A stretch of DNA of 8,147 bases from the NCBI GenBank assembly GCA_902796695.1, contig CADBQE010000249.1:1-8147 (forward strand), in the 5' to 3' direction. The notes beneath the pieces are model-generated. The model was not told where the DNA came from. It saw nothing but the letters and a program-made list of their open reading frames with translations, and did not search any database. The first letter of the stretch is position 1. Every line of letters starts with the position of its first letter. Shown one piece after another: positions 1 to 5,339 of the stretch. Source of the DNA: an uncultured Lachnospiraceae bacterium (GTDB lineage Bacteria; Bacillota; Clostridia; Lachnospirales; Lachnospiraceae). A program made the translations under genes and the position numbers.

Positions 1-4
1 GCCT

Positions 5-81
5 GCTTCGCATGATCGGACAGGCGGGGTGAAACTACCGCGTCGGACTTGTCAACAAAAAAGTCCACAACAACTTGACAC
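5..81 (+). repeat. 77-bp dispersed repeat, copy 1
   Basis: This stretch matches 5312-5388 at 76 of 77 positions; the only difference is g29 versus c5336. It contains a hairpin with arms GGACTT (45-50) and AAGTCC (61-66) around a 10-nt A-rich loop, and it ends in CTTGACAC. The right boundary is sharp at 81. The left boundary is uncertain because only four bases lie upstream in the window, and all four differ from copy 2. Positions 6-32 can be read as the last eight codons plus stop of a reading frame (LRMIGQAG). The repeat ends 20 bp before the -35 box of the yjjI promoter. It may be the end of a mobile element or a dispersed regulatory element; the sequence does not decide between them. Confidence 0.85.
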
Positions 82-101
82 GGCCTTTTTCCGCCCCGCG
101 G

Positions 102-130
102 TTGCTCTGCCGCACCGGGTGTGATACAAT
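102..130 (+). promoter_or_regulatory. Probable sigma-A promoter of yjjI-yjjW
   Basis: A -35 box TTGCTC (102-107) is followed after 17 bp by TACAAT (125-130). A TG at 122-123 gives an extended -10 (TGATACAAT), which offsets the weak -35. Transcription would begin near 137 and leave a leader of about 86 nt. The same -10 hexamer at the same spacing lies upstream of the lipoprotein gene at 5493. A short dyad ACAAT/ATTGT (126-130, 137-141) overlaps the -10 and the start and could be an operator half, but nothing identifies the regulator. Confidence 0.5.
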
Positions 131-222
131 TATTCTATTGTGAACCGATCCGAACCTCTGCAGCCGACCGCTGTACCCGTAATATTCCGGCAGCCTGCCT
201 GCCGTCTGTGAAAGGAGCCGCC

Positions 223-1743
223 ATGAGTGCCGCACTCGATATTATTCAGGACCCGACCCTGACCTATCACCAGGAACTGCTGGCTTTGGCCCGTCTGGGC
301 GAAAGCACGGATGATTCCCTTCGCTACAGCGATGCGTATTACCAAGCCAAAGAAAGCCGTGCGCTGTGCGATCTGAACGAGGGCGTCATGCCTTACCGCC
401 CCCGCTATATCTGCCCGGACTACTCACTGCTGTTTGACAAAGGCTGCGCGTTTCTGGAACTGGATCCGCCGCAGGATCTGGCGGAAGCCTTAAATGCGCT
501 GATGATCCTGTATCATCATGTTCCCTCCATCACGTCCTTCCCGGTCTATCTGGGCGATCTGGACGCATTGCTGGAACGTTTTGTGCTGCGGGAAGACCGC
601 GCGTATGCGAAAAAGCTGCTCGGTCTGTTCTTAAAGCAGATCGACAAGACCCTGACCGACTCCTTCGTGCATGCGGACATCGGCCCGCAGGCCTCCGTGA
701 CCGGCGAACTGCTGATGGAGCTGACCGAGGAGATGCAGCTGGCAATCCCGAACCTCACCCTGAAATACGACCCGGCGGTAACGCCCCGTGAGTTTGCCCT
801 CAAGGCGGTGCGCTGCATGCTGAAGACCGCGAAGCCTTCCTTTGCCAACCACGGCATGTTCGTGAAGGAATGGGGCGAAAAGTACGCCATCGCGTCCTGC
901 TACAACGGCCTGTTCCAGGGCGGCGGCGGCTACACCCTGCCGCGCCTGCGCCTGTATGAATGCTCGCTGGCGGCGAATAGCGTGGAAGACTTCCTGGACC
1001 GCGTCCTGCCTTATTACGCGGACCTGCAGTTCGAATATATGGACAAGCGCGTGAAGTTCATTGTGGAGGAATCCACTTTCTTCAAGACCAATTTCCTGGT
1101 CACGGAAGGCTTTGTGAAGCGCGAAAACTTCACCGGCATGTTCGGCCTGGTCGGTCTTGCGGAATGCTGCAACCATCTGCTGGGCATCGAAGACCCGAAG
1201 AAGGGCTTCGGCCTGAACGACGAAGCCACCGCGCTGGGCCGCCGCATCATGGACCGCATCACCGAGCTGGTGGAAGCCCATGAGGCGCCTTACTGCGAAG
1301 CGACGGGGCACCGCTACCGCCTGCACGCGCAGGTCGGCATCGATTCCGACGGCCGCGAAGACGCGCCCGGCACCCGGATCCCGATCGGCGCGGAGCCGGC
1401 CATGCTGGATCAGCTGGCGGTGAACGAGCAGTTCCACCCCTACTTCCCGACCGGCACCGGCGACATCTTCAAATTTGAAGAGACCTGGATGAAGACTCCG
1501 GACGCGGTCCTGTCGATCATTCAGGGCAGTCTGGCCCGCGGCCTGCGCTATTTCAGCGGCTATCTGGAAAACAACGACGTCGTGCGCGTGACCGGCTATC
1601 TGGTAAAGCGCTCGGAGATCGACAAGCTGACCGCCGGCCGGCAGTCGCTCAATAACGTGACCGTGTTCGGCAAGGGCGCCAAGGACTTCGGCGGCGCGCT
1701 GGACAGAAGAGTGCAGAAGCAGGATGAAAACAGGAATCATTAA
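223..1743 (+). CDS. yjjI: YjjI family glycyl radical enzyme
   Basis: This is a 506-residue glycyl radical enzyme of the YjjI type, close in length to the E. coli member (about 516). Such enzymes carry a backbone radical on a C-terminal glycine, which makes a thiyl radical on an active-site cysteine. The cysteine is most likely Cys226 in SCYNGLFQGGGG. The radical glycine is most likely Gly458 in VRVTGYLVKR, 48 residues from the end, matching the family RVxGY signature. There is no signal peptide, so it should be cytoplasmic, and it needs anaerobic conditions. I chose ATG 223, preceded by AAAGGAG and followed by MSAALDIIQD. The frame is open back to a GTG at 121, but that lies inside the promoter. 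The next gene encodes the matching activase. The substrate of YjjI is not established; in E. coli the pair lies beside the deo nucleoside genes, which are not seen here. The family call is firm; the reaction is unknown. Confidence 0.93.
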   Translation: MSAALDIIQDPTLTYHQELLALARLGESTDDSLRYSDAYYQAKESRALCDLNEGVMPYRPRYICPDYSLLFDKGCAFLELDPPQDLAEALNALMILYHHVPSITSFPVYLGDLDALLERFVLREDRAYAKKLLGLFLKQIDKTLTDSFVHADIGPQASVTGELLMELTEEMQLAIPNLTLKYDPAVTPREFALKAVRCMLKTAKPSFANHGMFVKEWGEKYAIASCYNGLFQGGGGYTLPRLRLYECSLAANSVEDFLDRVLPYYADLQFEYMDKRVKFIVEESTFFKTNFLVTEGFVKRENFTGMFGLVGLAECCNHLLGIEDPKKGFGLNDEATALGRRIMDRITELVEAHEAPYCEATGHRYRLHAQVGIDSDGREDAPGTRIPIGAEPAMLDQLAVNEQFHPYFPTGTGDIFKFEETWMKTPDAVLSIIQGSLARGLRYFSGYLENNDVVRVTGYLVKRSEIDKLTAGRQSLNNVTVFGKGAKDFGGALDRRVQKQDENRNH

Positions 1744-2638
1744 CAAAATCATCGCATTTTCGAATGTAGACGGCCCCGGCAACCGGACGGCCGTCTTTTT
1801 CCAGGGCTGCAACCTCCGCTGCGAGTTCTGCCACAACCCGGAAACGATCCGCCGCTGCATCGGCTGCGGCCTGTGCGTGGAAAAGTGCCCGAAGGGCGCG
1901 TTGAAGATGAATCCGCAGGCCGGGACCGAGGCCGGGGTCGGAGTCGAAACGGGAACCGGAGCCGACACCGGGGATGAAGTCGCCGCCGCGCCCGCCGTCC
2001 TCTGGGATCCTTCCCTTTGCGTGGACTGCGATACCTGCATCAAAACCTGCCCGAATCTGGCTTCTCCCAAGGTGGCTTATATGACGGCGGAAGAACTGTG
2101 CGGCCGGATCCGCCGCACCGCGCCGTACATCAACGGCGTGAGCTTTTCCGGCGGTGAGTGCACGCGCCAGCGCGATTTCCTGCTGGAAGTCATTCCCCTG
2201 ATCCGCGGCCTGGGCCTGGGCGTTCTGCTGGACTCCAACGGAACCTACGATTTTGAACGGGATCCGGAGCTGCTGGCGCTCATAGACGGCGTCATGCTGG
2301 ACATCAAAGCGGCTGACCCGGATTTCTGCCGCCGGCTGACCGGCGCCGGCCCGGAGCTGCCCTTCCGTAATCTGGATTTCCTGCAGCGCGCGGGCAAGCT
2401 GGAAGAAGTGCGGACCGTCCTGTTCCCGCACCTTCCGGACCGCAACGAGGAGACCGTCCGCGCCGCCGCTGCCCGGCTGCGCCCGGAGATCCGCTACAAA
2501 CTGCTGCGCTACCGCCCCTTCGGCGTGCGTGAGGAGGGCCTGGAATTTCTGGGGCATGAGATCACATCCGAAGAAGAGGCGGAACGCCTGGCGGCGATCG
2601 CCCGCTCGCTGGGCGCGGCCGGCTGCGTGACCGTATAG
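1724..2638 (+). CDS. yjjW: YjjW family glycyl radical enzyme activase (radical SAM)
   Basis: This 304-residue radical SAM protein should install the glycyl radical on YjjI. The SAM cluster motif is Cys29-x3-Cys33-x2-Cys36 (GCNLRCEFCHNP), preceded by the activase signature VDGPGNRT (15-22). Two ferredoxin-type 4Fe-4S motifs follow: Cys45/48/51/55 and Cys99/102/105/109. SFSGGE (140-145) is the SAM-binding GGE motif, and LDIKA further on fits the activase barrel. Residues 65-90, between the two ferredoxin motifs, are a Gly/Thr/Glu/Ala low-complexity stretch encoded by an imperfect GC-rich repeat. It may account for the extra length over the E. coli protein (about 287). The start ATG at 1724 overlaps the end of yjjI by 20 nt, with only a weak GAAGCAGG just upstream, so translation is probably coupled. 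YjjI-YjjW pairing is typical of the families, and the assignment is secure. Confidence 0.94.
   Translation: MKTGIINKIIAFSNVDGPGNRTAVFFQGCNLRCEFCHNPETIRRCIGCGLCVEKCPKGALKMNPQAGTEAGVGVETGTGADTGDEVAAAPAVLWDPSLCVDCDTCIKTCPNLASPKVAYMTAEELCGRIRRTAPYINGVSFSGGECTRQRDFLLEVIPLIRGLGLGVLLDSNGTYDFERDPELLALIDGVMLDIKAADPDFCRRLTGAGPELPFRNLDFLQRAGKLEEVRTVLFPHLPDRNEETVRAAAARLRPEIRYKLLRYRPFGVREEGLEFLGHEITSEEEAERLAAIARSLGAAGCVTV
1916..1993 (+). repeat. Low-complexity GC-rich insert inside yjjW
   Basis: About 26 codons of imperfect short repeats built on GGNNCCG/GAGNC-like units encode a Gly-, Thr-, Glu- and Ala-rich stretch (residues 65-90). It separates the two 4Fe-4S ferredoxin motifs of the activase. The frame is kept and all eight cluster cysteines are intact, so the protein should still fold. 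Repeat expansion by slippage is the likely origin, but that is an inference. Confidence 0.6.
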
Positions 2639-2691
2639 TTCTAATCTGTTTTTAATCTTCCGGCTCTATGATAGATAATATGGGGCGGGAC

Positions 2692-2723
2692 AAAAAAGGC
2701 GGCCGGAGCGCTCCGGCCGCTTT
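2692..2723 (-). terminator. Rho-independent terminator of the hsp20 gene, possibly bidirectional
   Basis: Positions 2699-2720 form a perfect 22-bp palindrome with 11-bp arms, GCGGCCGGAGC and its complement. Read on the minus strand it is followed by a TTTTTT run (2697-2692), the classic intrinsic terminator layout, 40 bases after the hsp20 stop. Read on the plus strand the stem can extend through A2696-A2697 with T2722-T2723 and is followed by a short TTTCCC, so it may also stop transcription from yjjW, which ends at 2638. Confidence 0.85.
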
Positions 2724-2759
2724 CCCTATATGATAACCTCCGGGGAGGGGACCCGGTAT

Positions 2760-3221
2760 TTATCCCTCGATGGCGATGTGCCGCTTTTCTTCTACTTTCG
2801 GCACTTCTTCTTTCTTCGGGATGATCAGCGTCAGGACGCCGTTTTCAAAGCGTGCCTTGATGTCTTCCTCGGTCAGCAGATCGCCCACATAGAAGCTGCG
2901 GGAAACCTGGCCTACATAACGCTCGCGGCGCAGGAATTTCCTGCCTTCCTCTTCCCCGCCGGTCCGGCCGGCTTCCACGGTCAGATAGCCGTCCTTCAGG
3001 GTGATGCTGACGTCTTCTTTCTTAAAGCCGGGCAGGTCGATCAGGACCTCGTAGCCGGTCTTGTCCTCTTTGACATCCGTGCGCATCAGGCCTCCCAGCC
3101 CGTTGAATTCATGCTCCATCCGGCGCAGCTGGCGGTTTGCTTCACGCGGCGCTCTGTCCCAGGTCGGGAAGTTCATCAGGTCCTCAAAGAAATCATTTCC
3201 GAAAATGCTAGGGTACAACAT
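2760..3221 (-). CDS. Hsp20/alpha-crystallin family small heat-shock protein
   Basis: This 153-residue small heat-shock protein is a cytoplasmic ATP-independent chaperone that holds unfolding proteins in large oligomers. The N-terminal arm (1-45) is rich in Phe, Arg and Met, as usual (FGNDFFEDLMNF). The alpha-crystallin domain spans about 47-137: YEVLIDLPGFKKEDVSI (57-73) gives the early strands, YLTVEAGR (79-86) follows, and FENGVLTLIIPKK (125-137) is the conserved A/G-x-L region. The C-terminal tail carries the I-x-I anchor at Ile149-Ala150-Ile151, which links dimers into oligomers. Start ATG (3219-3221) has a very strong site AAGGAGGT (3229-3236) 7 bases upstream. The gene is transcribed alone from a promoter overlaid by CIRCE, so heat induction through HrcA release is expected. 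The length and all hallmark motifs match the family. Confidence 0.96.
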   Translation of the reverse strand: MLYPSIFGNDFFEDLMNFPTWDRAPREANRQLRRMEHEFNGLGGLMRTDVKEDKTGYEVLIDLPGFKKEDVSITLKDGYLTVEAGRTGGEEEGRKFLRRERYVGQVSRSFYVGDLLTEEDIKARFENGVLTLIIPKKEEVPKVEEKRHIAIEG

Positions 3222-3228
3222 GTTATTT

Positions 3229-3236
3229 ACCTCCTT
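3229..3236 (-). promoter_or_regulatory. Strong ribosome binding site of the hsp20 gene
   Basis: On the minus strand this reads AAGGAGGT, nearly the full anti-16S complement, 7 bases before the ATG at 3221. It fixes the hsp20 start. Confidence 0.9.
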
Positions 3237-3246
3237 GTATCGACGT

Positions 3247-3261
3247 GGCGCCTACGGCGCC
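3247..3261 (-). other. Hairpin in the hsp20 5' leader
   Basis: Two copies of GGCGCC separated by three bases form a compact 6-bp all-GC hairpin with a 3-nt loop, 10 bases upstream of the hsp20 ribosome site. It could stabilise the mRNA or affect ribosome access. It does not itself pair with the ribosome site, so a thermosensor role is not supported. Confidence 0.4.
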
Positions 3262-3304
3262 TGACTGTTTATCTTCCGGGGTGTTCTCCTCACCTCGTGG
3301 CCTT

Positions 3305-3333
3305 ACTATAACACACTTGTTAGCACTCGTCAA
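3305..3333 (-). promoter_or_regulatory. Sigma-A promoter of the hsp20 gene
   Basis: On the minus strand TTGACG (3333-3328) and TATAGT (3310-3305) are separated by exactly 17 bp, a near-consensus vegetative promoter. The -35 box and most of the spacer lie inside the CIRCE dyad. Transcription should start near 3298, giving a leader of about 77 nt. Confidence 0.85.
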
Positions 3334-3346
3334 GAGTGAGTGCTAA
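3320..3346. promoter_or_regulatory. CIRCE operator (HrcA binding site)
   Basis: TTAGCACTC (3320-3328), a 9-bp spacer and GAGTGCTAA (3338-3346) match the CIRCE consensus TTAGCACTC-N9-GAGTGCTAA at all 18 arm positions. The dyad extends three more base pairs outward (3317-3349). CIRCE is bound by the heat-shock repressor HrcA. Its overlap with the -35 box predicts direct occlusion of RNA polymerase in unstressed cells. No hrcA, groESL or dnaK gene is in the window, so this is a CIRCE attached to a lone hsp20. Confidence 0.97.
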
Positions 3347-3352
3347 CAAAAA

Positions 3353-3371
3353 TTGTGAACTTTTTGTGAAC
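3353..3371. repeat. Tandem TTGTGAAC direct repeat upstream of the hsp20 promoter
   Basis: TTGTGAAC occurs at 3353-3360 and again at 3364-3371, an 11-bp period close to one helical turn, on the far side of CIRCE from the gene (about -55 to -75). The 9-mer ATTGTGAAC also occurs in the yjjI leader (137-145). Two in-phase sites suggest a regulator, but none can be named. Confidence 0.5.
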
Positions 3372-3406
3372 GGAAAGGGGAAGCGGAAATCGGGACGAGT
3401 GGGTCG

Positions 3407-3439
3407 AATCTGACAAAGGGACGCGAACTTTGTCAGATT
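3407..3439. repeat. 12-bp perfect inverted repeat
   Basis: AATCTGACAAAG (3407-3418) and its exact complement (3428-3439) flank a 9-nt loop. On the plus strand it is followed by only two further T residues, and on the minus strand by no T run, so it is a poor intrinsic terminator for the membrane-protein gene ending at 3579. It shares the TGACAAAG/CTTTGTCA word with the REP-like element at 5084-5118, so it may be part of the same repeat family. Confidence 0.6.
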
Positions 3440-3458
3440 TTCGGGCCGCAGGGCCACT

Positions 3459-3472
3459 GGGGGACGGTTCCT
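3459..3472 (+). repeat. REP-like motif GGGGGACGGTTCCT, copy 1
   Basis: This 14-mer is repeated exactly at 5086-5099 in the same orientation, so the two copies bracket the sigma factor gene pair. Similar GGGGACGGTTCCTTTGTCA words recur as dispersed short repeats in many Bacillota genomes, often near REP-associated Y1 transposases; that link is recalled knowledge and no transposase is present here. The bases between this motif and 3579 (about 3473-3578) show nothing else I can support. Confidence 0.6.
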
Positions 3473-3578
3473 CCCGGCAGAGCATTAGCCCGCAGGCAAC
3501 CAATCCAAGGATAACGGAATGGCGAATGCAGGGTGAGTTTCACATAAGACTCGGGATGGTTCGTTTTCCTTCCCCTTT

Positions 3579-4391
3579 TTACCGCAGCTGCGACAAGACA
3601 TCTGCCGCACGCTCGAAGGCTTCCCCGGCGTCGATCTCAGCGCCGAGAGCGGCCCTGATATGTATTGAGTAGGCAATCTCGTCATAAACGAGGAAACAGT
3701 TGATAACGTTGTGTCTCAGTTCCATATCAGCATTACTGACAGGAAAATCAGACGCGTAGAAGAACATCTCGGCCTCCGTATTTAGCGCATCCAGATGAAC
3801 GGTCTGCCGAATGGACAAATATCCCTCCGGAACGTCTGGCCAGGGCTGCTCCTTGGTGCCGCCAACGGTATCCAGAACAGACGAAACAGCAATGGTCCAT
3901 TGGACTTCACGCTCATCATCTTTCCCCGGAAGCTGCTGCCATCCCTGCTGCCAGTAGTGACCCCACAGAAGGATTCCTCCTTCCTCCTTCCGCTCCGCTG
4001 CGCAATCCCAGTCAAGCAAGGAGGTGTCGCCCTGTACGGTCAACAAATGAATGCCCATCAGCGCTTCCAATTCTTCCGGGCTGGTGGCAATATTCTCCCA
4101 GGTCTCATGATCGCTGAGATGGGATTCCAAAAGCGCCTGCGCCTTTTCCGACAAGGGATACGGCCCCGTGGTCCAGCGAAGCAGTGCATCACCGTTTTCC
4201 TGTGAAGGGGGCGGGATGATTTCCCAGCCGGAAATCAGCTTTGCCGTAAAGCCCGCTAAAACGACCAGGGAAAGGGAAGCGGCCAAAAAGACCCATTTGT
4301 TCCGAAAAACCGTCCTTTTTTTCGGAGCGCTTTCGCTTAAATATTTATCCTCCACCTGAGATAATGCCTTAAAAAGCTGCATGCCTGTCAT
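3579..4391 (-). CDS. Single-pass membrane protein, probable anti-sigma factor or sensor
   Basis: This 270-residue protein starts with a short cytoplasmic tail (1-31) containing ALSQVEDKYLSESAPKKR, a Val/Asp-Asp-x-Tyr pattern I associate with Bacillota membrane partners of ECF sigma factors. One transmembrane helix follows (about 32-54, WVFLAASLSLVVLAGF). A linker with PPPSQ then leads to a large extracellular region (about 65-270). That region is rich in Trp and acidic residues, has no motif I recognise and has few Cys. The start codon overlaps the stop of the upstream sigma gene as ATGA, so the two are translationally coupled. Position and topology suggest it binds the sigma factor at the membrane and releases it on an external signal. 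The cytoplasmic tail is too short for a classic zinc anti-sigma domain, and the signal is unknown. The gene could instead be a sigma-dependent membrane protein of another role. Confidence 0.7.
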   Translation of the reverse strand: MTGMQLFKALSQVEDKYLSESAPKKRTVFRNKWVFLAASLSLVVLAGFTAKLISGWEIIPPPSQENGDALLRWTTGPYPLSEKAQALLESHLSDHETWENIATSPEELEALMGIHLLTVQGDTSLLDWDCAAERKEEGGILLWGHYWQQGWQQLPGKDDEREVQWTIAVSSVLDTVGGTKEQPWPDVPEGYLSIRQTVHLDALNTEAEMFFYASDFPVSNADMELRHNVINCFLVYDEIAYSIHIRAALGAEIDAGEAFERAADVLSQLR

Positions 4392-4945
4392 ACTTCAAAT
4401 CCCCTTTCTTCTAAATGGCGTTTTAATTGTTTCCGGATCCGTGACAGCGCCATGGCCACTGCCCCGGGGCGTTTATGAATCTCACTTGCTATGGAGTCGA
4501 TGGATTCCGCCTGCCAGTAGCGAAGGAGAAACAGCCTTCGTTTCTCCGGAGAAAGCGTGGCCAGAAAAGCATTTAAGGCTTCCGCCAATTCCTTTTCCTG
4601 CAGCGCCCCCTCCGGTTCTATGCCTCCGGATACGCATTCGTTTAATTCTTCAATGACCTGCCGGGACTCTCCGCCTCGCTTGGCGGCAGCCTGGTTCCGC
4701 AGAAGATTGATGGAAAGATTGCGTATGGTCTTTCCCAGGTAAACGCGGAGATTCTCCGGCTCCGCCGGGGGAATAGCCTCCCAGGCCTTTAGCAGCGTGT
4801 CATTCAGTAATTCCTCGGCGTCTTCCGGACTGTTCAGGATATTGTCTGCAATGCGACGCAGGTAGCTTCCATAGGTCTTGCTTATTATGTGAAGCGTCGC
4901 CTCATTTCGGGCCAAAAGACCCTGAACCATTTCCCGATCTGTCAT
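4388..4945 (-). CDS. ECF-type RNA polymerase sigma factor
   Basis: This 185-residue sigma-70 family protein has the two-domain ECF layout. Region 2 (about 20-90) contains YLRRIADNILNSPEDAEELLNDTLLKAWEAI, the core-binding and -10 recognition part, and YLGKTIRNLSINLLR. A linker follows, and region 4 (about 122-180) has LSPEKRRLFLLRYWQAESIDSIA with a helix-turn-helix at 147-175 ending SRIRKQLKRHLEE. It directs RNA polymerase to a small stress or envelope regulon. I chose the ATG at 4943-4945 because AAAGGAGG (4953-4960) lies 7 bases upstream; the frame stays open to 5023 but no such site supports a longer form. It is cotranscribed and overlaps by 4 nt with the membrane partner gene downstream. 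Lower GC than yjjI and the peptidase gene suggests a separate history. The exact ECF group cannot be assigned. Confidence 0.92.
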   Translation of the reverse strand: MTDREMVQGLLARNEATLHIISKTYGSYLRRIADNILNSPEDAEELLNDTLLKAWEAIPPAEPENLRVYLGKTIRNLSINLLRNQAAAKRGGESRQVIEELNECVSGGIEPEGALQEKELAEALNAFLATLSPEKRRLFLLRYWQAESIDSIASEIHKRPGAVAMALSRIRKQLKRHLEERGFEV

Positions 4946-4987
4946 ATGAATACCTCCTTTCACTGGTACAGACACGCTTTTGGGGAT

Positions 4988-5018
4988 AATATAACATTCT
5001 TTCGTTAAAAAGTTGCAA
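4988..5018 (-). promoter_or_regulatory. Possible promoter of the sigma/membrane-protein operon
   Basis: On the minus strand TTGCAA (5018-5013) is followed after 18-19 bp by an AT-rich TTATATTAT block (about 4994-4986). It could be read as a poorly spaced vegetative promoter. It could also be an ECF-type promoter with a GCAACTTTTT -35 element, which would mean autoregulation. The sequence does not decide between these. Confidence 0.35.
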
Positions 5019-5083
5019 GCCAAGGGTAAGCTGTTGGGGGGACGGCGGTTGGTGGTCGGGATGAAGGTGTTCGCGTAATATGA

Positions 5084-5118
5084 CAGGGGGACGGTTCCTT
5101 TGTCACATCGTCCCCCTG
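5084..5118. repeat. REP-like hairpin containing GGGGGACGGTTCCT, copy 2
   Basis: CAGGGGGACG (5084-5093) and its exact complement CGTCCCCCTG (5109-5118) form a 10-bp stem around a 15-nt loop that contains CCTTTGTCA. The 14-mer at 5086-5099 is identical to 3459-3472. An overlapping alternative pairing TGACA/TGTCA (5081-5085, 5100-5104) is also possible. No T run follows, so it is more like a REP/RAYT-type palindrome than a terminator. Confidence 0.65.
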
Positions 5119-5174
5119 GTTCCCAGTTCCCTCCGATAGTGTAAAATAGTCATGGGATTTTTGGGCATTGATAA

Positions 5175-5339
5175 AGACCGGTCAGCCATGTCCTTTCCGA
5201 ACGTTTCAGCCGGAATCCGATGGGATGGAGCCGCGAGGTGCTGGGAAAGCTCAGTAAAGTGAGAGTTTTCAGGTTAAATGGAGGCAACAGAAAAGAAATC
5301 TTCACCGCAAAGCTTCGCATGATCGGACAGGCGGGCTGA
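5175..5339 (+). pseudogene. Possible C-terminal remnant of a gene running into the 77-bp repeat
   Basis: A frame is open from 5175 to the TGA at 5337-5339, with an internal ATG at 5220 that would give 39 residues. Its end reads GKLSKVRVFRLNGGNRKEI followed by FTAKLRMIGQAG, which has a protein-like composition (basic and hydrophobic, few rare residues). There is no ribosome site, and no start that looks real. The last eight codons and stop lie inside the 77-bp repeat. The single base that differs between the repeat copies changes GGC to GGG, both glycine. This could be the 3' end of a decayed transposase or other mobile gene. I do not recognise the family, and the frame could be fortuitous. 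Confidence 0.3.

Larger units (their letters stand above)
4961..5174. other. Gene-free stretch with REP-like words, first part of the 547-bp gap
   Basis: Beyond the sigma promoter, this part holds a GGGGGGACGG word at 5036-5045, the REP-like hairpin at 5084-5118, and an AT-rich TAAAAT (5142-5147) that resembles a -10 box without a matching -35. A 36-codon ATG frame at 5152-5262 has no ribosome site and no recognisable motif, and I do not call it. The gap continues to 5492 with the remnant, repeat and promoter listed separately. Confidence 0.5.

Noticed and set aside
75..103. Promoter using the TTGACA at the right end of the repeat
   Set aside because: No acceptable -10 lies 16-18 bp downstream in either copy; better-spaced promoters lie further on.
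138..158. Rex-type redox operator in the yjjI leader
   Set aside because: TTGTGAA matches one half-site, but the second half (TCCGAAC) matches only about 3 of 7 positions.
121..222. Longer yjjI start at GTG 121
   Set aside because: It would start inside the promoter -10 region, has no ribosome site and adds residues without family resemblance; ATG 223 has AAAGGAG.
631..2070. 479-codon minus-strand frame opposite yjjI/yjjW
   Set aside because: It is a GC-bias shadow: composition is Arg/Gln/His/Ala-rich with no domain, no ribosome site was seen, and the plus strand carries intact YjjI and YjjW motifs.
1649..2557. 302-codon minus-strand frame opposite yjjW
   Set aside because: Same reason; all Fe-S and SAM motifs are on the plus strand.
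2730..3311. 193-codon plus-strand frame opposite hsp20
   Set aside because: It crosses the hsp20 promoter and CIRCE operator and has no family features.
5241..5272. Structured RNA or riboswitch in the gap before the lipoprotein gene
   Set aside because: The hairpin needs G-T pairs and a two-base mismatch, matches no riboswitch core I know, and lies within the possible gene remnant.
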